Below are positions 27,159 through 34,410 of a stretch of 61,767 bases of DNA, in pieces. Below the pieces are notes generated by a model. That model did no database searches. It was not told the DNA's origin and saw only the letters and a program-made list of their open reading frames with translations. The position numbers and the translations under genes are program-made. The stretch comes from an uncultured Sphingomonadales bacterium (GTDB lineage Bacteria > Pseudomonadota > Alphaproteobacteria > Sphingomonadales > Sphingomonadaceae), in the NCBI GenBank assembly GCA_937898525.1, contig CALCBC010000062.1, positions 1 to 61,767 on the forward strand, read 5' to 3'. Position 1 is the stretch's first letter. Every line of letters begins with the position of its first letter.

Positions 27159-27515
27159 CTGTCGGTCCTGTTCCTGTTCGCGGGCGAAGCGTGATATCGG
27201 GCGCCCGGGAACCGCCTCTATAGCCGCAGTGGGGCGGGCGGCAAGCGCGGGCACAAGCGCGCGAGTTAGGGTGACGGACCGGTGAACGACGGCTTAACCT
27301 CGGCGGGCTGTGGAGTGAGGGCAACACTTCGGCGAAAAGCCACCCGCTGCGGGGTAGCCCGCGCTGGCCAAACAGCGCGGAGGTGTCATAATTTCAATCT
27401 CGGAAGGACTCGCGACCGATTCGTTACGGGCGTCAGGAACGGTTCAGCCCGTTTCGCGTCTTTCCGAGGGGGAGAAACCGGGCGATTCGCATGGGGCATT
27501 CGCGTGATTAGGACG
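27159..27515. other. Divergent intergenic region, 357 nt, no gene seen
   Basis: Lies between the leftward DUF3576-leuS run and a rightward putative outer-membrane protein gene. It must hold promoters for both directions. I see no clear -35/-10 pair; a CATAAT hexamer near 27388 has no good partner. No open frame in it looks coding. Confidence 0.6.
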
Positions 27516-28250
27516 ATGGCAAGGCACAAGCGCATCCGTCTGGCGGCAGCCGTCGCTGCCGGCGCGGTCACGCTCGCCTCGCTGCCGACCGCCGGCCTCG
27601 CGCTGGGCGGCCTCCCGGAAGCAGAGGGCCGCGGGGCTTTTGCGGCGCTGACCCCGGCATCGGCCGATCCCGAACTTGCCGCGTTCCTCGCCCGAAAGGG
27701 CGGCACCAAGGCGCAGCTGATACGGTTCACGCCGGCCGGCGCAGCGGAGCGGACGGACCGCTCGGTCACCGTCGCCGTGCGCATCGACGAACAGGCGGCC
27801 CAGGCGATCTCGGTCCGCTCGTCGATCGAGGCGGTGCTCGACCAGGTCGCGGGCGAATCGCGGTTGCGGATCGCGCCGACGCGCTACAACCTCGGCCTTT
27901 CGCGCGGATACCAGAGCTTTGCCCGACCGACCGTGCCGACCATATCGCGCGACTTGTCCGACGAGGTTCCCGATCTCGCGCAGATTCGCACGGCTCCGGG
28001 CGCGAAGGAGGAGACGCCGAGCCGCTTTGCCGCGCGGATCGATTCCGAAGCACCGCGCGCGGGCACGGCGGCTCCGCGGATCACTCCCGATCAGACGGTC
28101 GACCTCGAGGGCAGCTATCGCCTGACGCGCAACCTCAACGTGACCGCGGGGGTTCGCTACTCGCAGGACCGGGACCGGCTGGTGCCGCTCGGCGATTCGG
28201 CCAAGCAGGACAACCAGGCGGTCTACATCGGCACGCGGTTCCAGTTCTGA
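27516..28250 (+). CDS. Putative exported protein with C-terminal outer-membrane beta-signal
   Basis: 244 residues. A cleavable-type leader (MARHKRIRLAAAVAAGAVTLASLP) is followed by a hydrophilic, Arg/Ala-rich middle and a final segment of alternating residues (YRLTRNLNVTAGVRYSQDRD and AVYIGTRFQF) that ends in Phe, as in outer-membrane barrels. Only two or three strands are evident, too few for a monomeric barrel. AGGA lies just before ATG 27516; GTG 27504 is possible. I do not recognise a named family. A strong terminator follows. Confidence 0.65.
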   Translation: MARHKRIRLAAAVAAGAVTLASLPTAGLALGGLPEAEGRGAFAALTPASADPELAAFLARKGGTKAQLIRFTPAGAAERTDRSVTVAVRIDEQAAQAISVRSSIEAVLDQVAGESRLRIAPTRYNLGLSRGYQSFARPTVPTISRDLSDEVPDLAQIRTAPGAKEETPSRFAARIDSEAPRAGTAAPRITPDQTVDLEGSYRLTRNLNVTAGVRYSQDRDRLVPLGDSAKQDNQAVYIGTRFQF

Positions 28251-28277
28251 GCGGGCCGTTGCCGCCGCACCGAAGAG

Positions 28278-28298
28278 CCCCGCTCCCGCGGGGTTTTT
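28278..28298 (+). terminator. Rho-independent terminator
   Basis: CCCCGC-TCCC-GCGGGG hairpin immediately followed by TTTTTC, 27 nt after the stop of the outer-membrane-type protein gene. Confidence 0.88.
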
Positions 28299-28366
28299 CT
28301 TTGCCTGGCGGGCGCACGCTATCCTAGAGACGGCAAGGCAGCGCCGTCATCCGGAGGGGAGCATTC

Positions 28367-29089
28367 ATGGCACGTATCGCGATCGTCACCGGCGGGACGC
28401 GGGGGATCGGCAGGGCGATCTGCGAGGCGCTCAAGGCCGACGGCCTGACGGTCGTCGCCAATTACGCCGGCAACGAGGAAAGGGCCCGCGCCTTCACCGA
28501 GGAGACCGGCATTCCCGCCTACCGCTGGGACGTCGGCGACCACGACGCCTCGCTCGAGGGATGCGCCAGAGTCGAGGCGGAAGTCGGGCCGATCGACGTG
28601 CTGGTCAACAACGCCGGGATCACCCGTGACGGCACGCTGCTCAAGATGAGCTTCGAGGACTGGTACGACGTGATCCGGATCAACCTCGGCGGCTGCTTCA
28701 ACATGGCCAAGGCATGCTTCCCGGGCATGAGGGAGCGCGGCTGGGGGCGCATCGTCAACATCGGCTCGATCAACGGCCAGGCCGGACAGTACGGACAGGT
28801 CAACTATGCCGCGGCCAAGAGCGGCATCCACGGCTTCACGAAGGCGCTGGCGCAGGAAGGCGCGCGCTTCGGGGTGACGGTCAACGCGATCGCGCCGGGC
28901 TACATCGACACCGACATGGTCGCCGCGGTGCCCGAGAACGTGCTCGAGAAGATCGTTGCGCGGATTCCGGTCGGCCGGCTCGGCCACGCCGAGGAGATCG
29001 CCCGGGGGGTCTCGTTCCTCGCCTCGGAGGACGCCGGGTTCGTCACCGGCTCGACGATCTCGATCAACGGCGGCCAGCACATGTACTGA
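28367..29089 (+). CDS. phbB: Acetoacetyl-CoA reductase (PhaB/PhbB type)
   Basis: 240 residues, short-chain dehydrogenase. Cofactor motif TGGTRGIG at 8-15, NNAG at 81-84, catalytic Ser134, Tyr147 and Lys151 (NYAAAKSG). The SINGQAGQYGQVNY and NLGGCFNM blocks are characteristic of PhaB, which reduces acetoacetyl-CoA to 3-hydroxybutyryl-CoA with NADPH for polyhydroxybutyrate. FabG is the alternative. GGAGGGGAG precedes the ATG. A ribbon-helix-helix gene follows after 4 nt; no phaA or phaC is in the window. Confidence 0.9.
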   Translation: MARIAIVTGGTRGIGRAICEALKADGLTVVANYAGNEERARAFTEETGIPAYRWDVGDHDASLEGCARVEAEVGPIDVLVNNAGITRDGTLLKMSFEDWYDVIRINLGGCFNMAKACFPGMRERGWGRIVNIGSINGQAGQYGQVNYAAAKSGIHGFTKALAQEGARFGVTVNAIAPGYIDTDMVAAVPENVLEKIVARIPVGRLGHAEEIARGVSFLASEDAGFVTGSTISINGGQHMY

Positions 29090-29093
29090 GCGC

Positions 29094-29354
29094 GTGGCGG
29101 ACCTCTATCATCCGCCCGTCAAGCGCTCGGTCGAGATTGCCGGGCACAAGACCTCGATCAGCCTCGAGCCGCTGTTCTGGGACCTGTTGCGGCAGGAGGC
29201 CGAACGCGAGCGTGTGCCGCTGAACGCGCTCGTCGCCCGCATCGACGCGGAGCGGATCGGCGCGGCCAATCCGCCGGGGCTGGCCAGCGCGATCCGCGTA
29301 TGGCTCGCGTTGCGCCTGCGCGAAACATCGCAAAGAACAGACGAGTTCCACTGA
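29094..29354 (+). CDS. Ribbon-helix-helix domain protein (RHH_4 type)
   Basis: 86 residues from a GTG start 4 nt after the phbB stop. The block VKRSVEIAGHKTSISLEPLFWDLLRQEA matches the RHH_4 family, small putative DNA-binding proteins frequent in alphaproteobacteria. No strong ribosome site, so translation probably depends on coupling to phbB. Targets are unknown; a role in regulating the adjacent gene is only inference. Confidence 0.75.
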   Translation: MADLYHPPVKRSVEIAGHKTSISLEPLFWDLLRQEAERERVPLNALVARIDAERIGAANPPGLASAIRVWLALRLRETSQRTDEFH

Positions 29355-29499
29355 CGGGAAGGCAAGTAGAAATACGGATGCCTCGGGTCTTCTCTGGCTA
29401 GAACCTGGGGGATTTCACTGATGGATTGTCCGGATAGCCGTTGAAACAATTCCCCCACCTGTGTCGCCTTGCTGACGGTGCTTCGTGGGAGGAACTTCG

Positions 29500-30990
29500 A
29501 TGGCGGCTTTGTTCGTTTCCCGGCTGCGGCGCCTCTTCCTTTGCGTGGCGCTGGGTGGGACCTTCGCGCTCGGCGGATGCGACCGGTTCGGCGGCGAAGC
29601 CGAAGCCGGCGCCTGTCCGCAGGGGTTCGGATGGGCCGAGGGTTTACCTCGCTACCTCGAACCGGGCGCGCAGCTGCCGACCTCGTTCAGCGCCGATTCC
29701 GACGACTGCCTGTTCCACCAGTGGTCGTGGGAGGCGTTCACCTGGGCGACGGCGCTGATCGACGGCCAGCCGCGTTTCATGTCGCTCAAGACGCTCGATC
29801 AGCTCGATCCCGACGGGAACCCGCCACCGCCGGGCGTGCTGCGGCTGACCCCGCGTTCGACCAAGGCGCACAACCTGCCGACCGAGGACTACGACGCGGC
29901 TTTCGTCGAAGCCGACGGCAGCGTGCTCGTCGCGCAGAACGGCTACCCGGTCTATGCCTCGGTACACATGAACGACAGCTACTTCGCCACGGCGCAGCAG
30001 AACCTGATCGTCAACGGGGGGTACCAGGGCAGCGCGGGGGCGGACACCGGCGAAGCGCCCGAGACCGATTGCGGCGCCTCGGCGTCCGACGCGGCGAAGC
30101 AGGATTACTTCCAGTGCGGCGCGGCGGTGTTCAAGGCGACCTGGCTGCGCCTGAAGGACGGCGAAGCCCCGCCGGCGGGCGCCTACGTAACGACCGCCGA
30201 AGTCCCGGTGCTGCGGAACCTGTGCACCAACGTCAGCTGCACGGTGGTTGCCACCGACCAGTACGTCGAGGCGCGGGTCGCGCTCGTCGGGCTGCATGTC
30301 GTCGGCTACGTCGAGAACCACCCCGAGTTCCTGTGGGCGACCTTCGAGCACCAGGACAATTCACCGGCGTTCGCCGACGGCACCTTCGAGTTCGGCAACT
30401 CGAGCGTTCCGAAAGGCTATACCTTCTACGCGGCCGGGACGCCGTTCACGCGTGACCGCATCCTCGTGCCCAACCAGCCGGCCAAGCCCGGAGATCCCCC
30501 ACTGCTGACCTTCGACGACGCGACGCAGACCTTCTCGCCGGTAACCCAGGTGGTGCAGATGAACCGCACGGGCGGCGACACCCAGCCGAACGGTCCGTCG
30601 AACATCGACGCCGTCAACCAGGCCTCGCGCAACACGATGCGGCAGCAAGGCGTGTTCCAGGCCAACTACGTCCTCGTCGGCACGGTCTGGCTGGAGCCCA
30701 ACAGCTACGTCGCGAGCAATCCGGACATCACCAACCCGGCCGTGCAGTGGAACGAGAAGGCGATCGGCAGCGTCGCACTCGCCAATGTCACCGCCGAGAC
30801 CTTCCTGCAGGCCCCGGGCAAGGGCGATACGCTCAACTGCTTCCTGTGCCACAACCCCCAGTCGTTCTACTTCACCGACAAGAGCATGGCGCTGCGGCGC
30901 GTGGCGATCAGCCACGCGCTGGCGGTGGACACGCCGTTCGCGGTGCCCAACGTCGCGGCGGGAAAGATCCCGTCGGGCGGCGGAGAGTAG
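29500..30990 (+). CDS. Lipoprotein with a C-terminal c-type heme motif
   Basis: 496 residues, ATG 29500 with GGGAGGA 6 nt upstream. Leader LFLCVALGGTFALGGCDRF has lipobox LGGC (Cys27). Near the C-terminus CFLCH (Cys447-Cys450-His451) is a canonical CxxCH heme-attachment site. The large middle, with WSWEAFTWATALIDGQPRF, has no motif I recognise. It looks like a periplasmic or outer-membrane-anchored monoheme protein of an uncharacterised family; no maturation or partner gene is adjacent. An axial second ligand is not obvious. It is a monocistronic unit followed by a convergent small gene. Confidence 0.75.
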   Translation: MAALFVSRLRRLFLCVALGGTFALGGCDRFGGEAEAGACPQGFGWAEGLPRYLEPGAQLPTSFSADSDDCLFHQWSWEAFTWATALIDGQPRFMSLKTLDQLDPDGNPPPPGVLRLTPRSTKAHNLPTEDYDAAFVEADGSVLVAQNGYPVYASVHMNDSYFATAQQNLIVNGGYQGSAGADTGEAPETDCGASASDAAKQDYFQCGAAVFKATWLRLKDGEAPPAGAYVTTAEVPVLRNLCTNVSCTVVATDQYVEARVALVGLHVVGYVENHPEFLWATFEHQDNSPAFADGTFEFGNSSVPKGYTFYAAGTPFTRDRILVPNQPAKPGDPPLLTFDDATQTFSPVTQVVQMNRTGGDTQPNGPSNIDAVNQASRNTMRQQGVFQANYVLVGTVWLEPNSYVASNPDITNPAVQWNEKAIGSVALANVTAETFLQAPGKGDTLNCFLCHNPQSFYFTDKSMALRRVAISHALAVDTPFAVPNVAAGKIPSGGGE

Positions 30991-31020
30991 GCCGGCTTTC
31001 CCCGCCGCGGCCGGCCCGCG

Positions 31021-31263
31021 TCAGTAGGTCGCCGGCGGGTCGCTCGCGGGGAAGCTCTCGTCGCTGGCCTCGTCGGCTTTCGACCAGTCGCGCCCGGGCC
31101 GGTCGGCCATCGCCTCGGGACCGGCGTCGCGCACCTTGGCGAAATTCTCGCCCGTGGCCTGCCCCGGCGCGAACGCCGGTTCCGACTTGTCGCGCGAATG
31201 TTCGTAGTACTTCCAGCCGGCGTATCCGAGCGCGGCGAGCGCGGCGAGCTTGAGCATGGCCAT
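31021..31263 (-). CDS. Small membrane-anchored protein with C-terminal ESFPASDPP motif
   Basis: 80 residues. One hydrophobic segment (residues 3-18, MLKLAALAALGYAGWKYY) then a charged region ending DEASDESFPASDPPATY. The ESFPASDPP box recurs at the C-terminus of many unrelated small bacterial proteins and has no known function to me. GGAAGG precedes the ATG. Convergent with the heme-motif lipoprotein (30 nt apart) and divergent from galU. Confidence 0.8.
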   Translation of the reverse strand: MAMLKLAALAALGYAGWKYYEHSRDKSEPAFAPGQATGENFAKVRDAGPEAMADRPGRDWSKADEASDESFPASDPPATY

Positions 31264-31391
31264 CGAACTACCTTCCTTCTTTCCTGTTCACCCGCGCAAC
31301 GCGTCTCGGCCGCGAAGGTTCTCGCCCGCTCGGTGCGGCCGGGCGCTTCGCAGTTGACCGCCGCGCCGCCGGCTCCCTATGCCCGCGGGCG

Positions 31392-32279
31392 ATGAACCGC
31401 AGAAAACCGATCCGCAAGGCCGTGTTCCCCGTAGCCGGGCTCGGCACCCGCTTCCTTCCCGCGACCAAGGCCATTCCCAAGGAACTGCTGCCGATCGTCG
31501 ACCGCCCGCTGATCCAGTACGCGGTCGACGAGGCGCGCGAGGCGGGGATCGAGCAGATGATCTTCGTGACCGGACGCGGCAAGACCGCGCTGGTCGAGAA
31601 TTTCGACATTGCCTACGAACTCGAGGACACGCTGCGCGGCCGGGGCAAGGACCTGGCGGCGCTGGAGGCGACGCGGCTCAAGCCCGGCAACCTGATCACC
31701 GTGCGGCAGCAGGTCCCGCTCGGCCTCGGTCACGCGATCTGGTGCGCGCGCGGGATCGTCGGCGACGAGCCGTTCGCGATCCTGCTGCCCGACGAGCTGA
31801 TGGTCGGCAGGCCCGGCTGCCTCGCGCAGATGGTCGAGGCCTACGAGCACGTCGGCGGGAACCTGATCTCGGTCCTCGAGGTGCCGCGCGAGGATGTGTC
31901 GAGCTACGGCGTCATCGATCCGGGCGAGGACTTGCCGATCCTCGGCGGAACGCTGACCGAAGTGCGCGGGCTGGTCGAGAAGCCGCCGGTCGACAAGGCC
32001 CCGTCGAACAAGATCATCTCCGGCCGCTACATCCTCCAGCCCGAGGTGATGCGCACGCTCGAGAGCCAGGAGAAGGGTGCGGGCGGCGAGATCCAGCTGA
32101 CCGATGCGATGGCGCGGATGATCGGCGAGCAGCCGTTCCACGCGGTGACTTTCGCCGGGCGGCGCTTCGATTGCGGCAGCAAGACCGGGTTCGTCGAAGC
32201 GACGCTGGCACTCGCGCTCGAGCGCGAGGACATCGGTCCGGAAGTGCGGCGGATCGCCGAGCAGCTGCTCGCGCGCTAG
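31392..32279 (+). CDS. galU: UTP-glucose-1-phosphate uridylyltransferase
   Basis: 295 residues, full length. The nucleotide-binding GLGTRFLPATKAIPKELLP block, LPDELM, the EKP lysine (LVEKPP) and the GGEIQLTDA segment are typical of GalU. It makes UDP-glucose, a precursor for surface polysaccharide and possibly for the sugar nucleotide pathway suggested at 6.3-10 kb. Ribosome site is weak (GGGCG). Confidence 0.96.
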   Translation: MNRRKPIRKAVFPVAGLGTRFLPATKAIPKELLPIVDRPLIQYAVDEAREAGIEQMIFVTGRGKTALVENFDIAYELEDTLRGRGKDLAALEATRLKPGNLITVRQQVPLGLGHAIWCARGIVGDEPFAILLPDELMVGRPGCLAQMVEAYEHVGGNLISVLEVPREDVSSYGVIDPGEDLPILGGTLTEVRGLVEKPPVDKAPSNKIISGRYILQPEVMRTLESQEKGAGGEIQLTDAMARMIGEQPFHAVTFAGRRFDCGSKTGFVEATLALALEREDIGPEVRRIAEQLLAR

Positions 32280-32292
32280 GCCGAAACGAAAA

Positions 32293-32314
32293 GGGCGCCG
32301 GTCGCCCGGCGCCC
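32293..32314 (-). terminator. Hairpin terminator between convergent galU and M23 peptidase genes
   Basis: GGGCGCCGG-TCGC-CCGGCGCCC, nine perfect base pairs. On the minus strand it is followed by TTTTCGTTT, so it best serves the leftward peptidase gene, but it may also stop galU transcription. Confidence 0.8.
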
Positions 32315-32341
32315 CTTCGGAGAATTTCGCGAGAAGCGCGC

Positions 32342-33004
32342 CTACTCGGGGCCGCCGCGGCCGAGCGCGGTGTTGGCCGCCGCCACGGCGAGCTGGGTGT
32401 CGACCATGTAGGGGCGCGGATCGACGGCTTCGCCGGCGATGCGCACTTCATAGTGCAGGTGCGGACCGGTCGAGCGGCCGGTCGAGCCGACGTAGCCGAT
32501 CAGCTGGCCCTTGGTGACCTGATCGCCGGCCGCTACGGCATAGCCCGACAGGTGCGCGTAGCGGGTCTGGATCTGCCCGCCGTGCTCGATCTGGATGTAG
32601 TTGCCGTAGCTGCTGAAGCGCTCGGCCTTGGAGACGATGCCGTCGGCCGTGGCGTAGACCGGGGTCCCGGACGGCTGGGCGAGGTCGACGCCCTTGTGAT
32701 TGCGGCGTCCGCCGAGCACCGGGTGGGTGCGCATGCCGTAGTCGCTGGTGAGGTAGGCCGCGTCGAGCGGCATCCGCGAGGGGACCGACACCGTGGCGAT
32801 CGGGGTTTCGGTGGCTACAGCGCCGGGGGTGTCGATCGACTTCCAGCTGGCGAAGAGCTCGGCGAACTCGCGATCGCCGGTGGCGGTGGAGTCCTGGGCA
32901 CCGGCGGCGGCCGAGATCTGCGTCGCCGTGGCGGTCTCGTTGGCCATCGCCGGAGTGGTCAGAGCCAGGGCAGCGAAGGCGCCGAGACCGAGTTTAAGAA
33001 GCAT
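32342..33004 (-). CDS. M23-family (LytM) peptidase, exported
   Basis: 220 residues. Signal peptide MLLKLGLGAFAALALTTPAMA, then a LytM domain with the first metal His and Asp in NHKGVDLAQPSG and the HLHYE motif (HxH) near the end. The domain cuts peptidoglycan cross-bridges or activates other hydrolases. ATG 33004 is preferred because TAGGT lies 5 nt upstream and the leader begins there; an in-frame ATG at 33025 has no ribosome site. Monocistronic. Confidence 0.9.
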   Translation of the reverse strand: MLLKLGLGAFAALALTTPAMANETATATQISAAAGAQDSTATGDREFAELFASWKSIDTPGAVATETPIATVSVPSRMPLDAAYLTSDYGMRTHPVLGGRRNHKGVDLAQPSGTPVYATADGIVSKAERFSSYGNYIQIEHGGQIQTRYAHLSGYAVAAGDQVTKGQLIGYVGSTGRSTGPHLHYEVRIAGEAVDPRPYMVDTQLAVAAANTALGRGGPE

Positions 33005-33151
33005 GCGACCTATTTTCCCGTCCATCGCGGCCGCAGGGCGACCGTCTGTTACGTGGCGGACCGTGTCCTGGCTGGTCCAAAAGCGTTTATCTGAGATGGT
33101 CGGAACCCCCCGCCGTCTCGTTGGTTGGGGTGGTAAGTGGCAAAAGGTTAA

Positions 33152-33940
33152 CTAGGCAACACTCGCGTAGAATTCGCGCGACAGACCGGCTGTAAGGCGC
33201 GCCGAGTCGTTGAACGGCGGTTTCAGCGTGCCCCGGAAATGCCGCTTCACGAGGGTTTTCCAGCAGGTTTCGGGTGGCTCGCCACGCGCGTTGCAGAGCG
33301 CGACGAAGTGCCTTGTGCCCGTCGCGACGTGGCGAATTTCGTCGTCAAGGATTCGTTGCAGGATGCGCGCGCCGCGCATGTCGCCGAGCGCCGCCAGCCT
33401 GTCGCGGGTGGCCGGAGTGACGTCGAGCCCGCGTGCCTCGAGCACCATCGGCACGACCGCCAGCCGCGCGGCGACGTCGTGACGCGTCTCGAGCGCGGCT
33501 TCCCACAGGCCATCGTGCGCCGGCAGCGCGCCGTAGCCCGAGCCGAGCTCGCGCAGGCGCCGCTCGATCAGCGCGAAGTGCATCGCCTCGTCGGCCGCGA
33601 CCGAGAGGAAATCGTCGACGAACTCCCGCCCCATTTCGCCGCCGAAGCGCCCGGCCATGTCGAGCGCGAGATCGATCGCGGCGAACTCGATGTGCGCGAG
33701 CGCATGCCACAGCGCGATCCGGGCGCGCTCCGAGCCGCCGCGCCCGCGCTTGGGCATCCGGTTCGGCGGCAGCAGCTGCAGCTCGGCGGGCCAGGCGGGC
33801 CGGTCAGGCATCGCGGTGCCGAAGTCCCGGTCGAGCGCGCCGCGCCGCCAGGCGCGGACCAGCGCGCGTGTGGCCATGACCTTGGCGCGCGGCTCGCCGG
33901 TCAGGAGGACCGCGCGGATCGCCTCGGCGACCGCGGTCAC
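33152..33940 (-). CDS. DUF455 ferritin-like protein
   Basis: 262 residues, GTG start overlapping the bcp stop (GTGA). Ferritin-like four-helix ligands are visible as HIEFAAIDLALD, DEAMHFALIERRL and DDEIRHVATG, giving two carboxylates and two histidines of a di-iron site. The family resembles tRNA-(ms2io6A) hydroxylase MiaE but its role is unknown. Coupled to bcp and glnE. Confidence 0.88.
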   Translation of the reverse strand: MTAVAEAIRAVLLTGEPRAKVMATRALVRAWRRGALDRDFGTAMPDRPAWPAELQLLPPNRMPKRGRGGSERARIALWHALAHIEFAAIDLALDMAGRFGGEMGREFVDDFLSVAADEAMHFALIERRLRELGSGYGALPAHDGLWEAALETRHDVAARLAVVPMVLEARGLDVTPATRDRLAALGDMRGARILQRILDDEIRHVATGTRHFVALCNARGEPPETCWKTLVKRHFRGTLKPPFNDSARLTAGLSREFYASVA

Positions 33941-34410
33941 TGGAGGGCCCGGGCGGCCTCGAGCACTTCGGCCGCGTGGCCCTTGACCTTCACCTTGCGC
34001 CAGACGCGGGCGATCCGCCCGTCGCGATCGACGAGGTAGGTCGTCCGGTGCATGCCCATGAACACGCGGCCGTAGAGCCTCTTCTCGCCCCACACGCCGA
34101 GCGCGTCGGACAGGCCCGGGTCGGAATCGGTCGCCAGCGGCACCGCGAGGCCGTGCTTCGCGGCGAACCTCGCGTGCTTCGCGGGCGGGTCCTTGCTCAC
34201 GCCGAGCACCGCCGTGCCGGCAGCCTCGAACTCGGGCAGCAGTGCCGAGAAGTCCTTGTTCTCGACCGTGCAGCCGGGGGTGTCATCTTTCGGATAGAAG
34301 AACAGCACGAGCTTGCGGCCGCGGAAGTCCGACGGGCGGACGGTGCCGCCGCCGGGCGTCTCGAGCGGCACGTCGGGGATCGGGTCGCCGGTGTCGACGG
34401 GGTCGGTCAT
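33937..34410 (-). CDS. bcp: Thioredoxin-dependent thiol peroxidase (BCP/PrxQ)
   Basis: 157 residues. Peroxidatic Cys47 in FYPKDDTPGCTVE. The resolving Cys that usually follows five residues later is absent (Lys52), so it should act as a 1-Cys-type BCP or use another thiol. It reduces peroxides at the expense of thioredoxin. Starts at the glnE stop (one-base overlap TGATG) and is coupled to the DUF455 gene downstream. Confidence 0.92.
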   Translation of the reverse strand: MTDPVDTGDPIPDVPLETPGGGTVRPSDFRGRKLVLFFYPKDDTPGCTVENKDFSALLPEFEAAGTAVLGVSKDPPAKHARFAAKHGLAVPLATDSDPGLSDALGVWGEKRLYGRVFMGMHRTTYLVDRDGRIARVWRKVKVKGHAAEVLEAARALQ

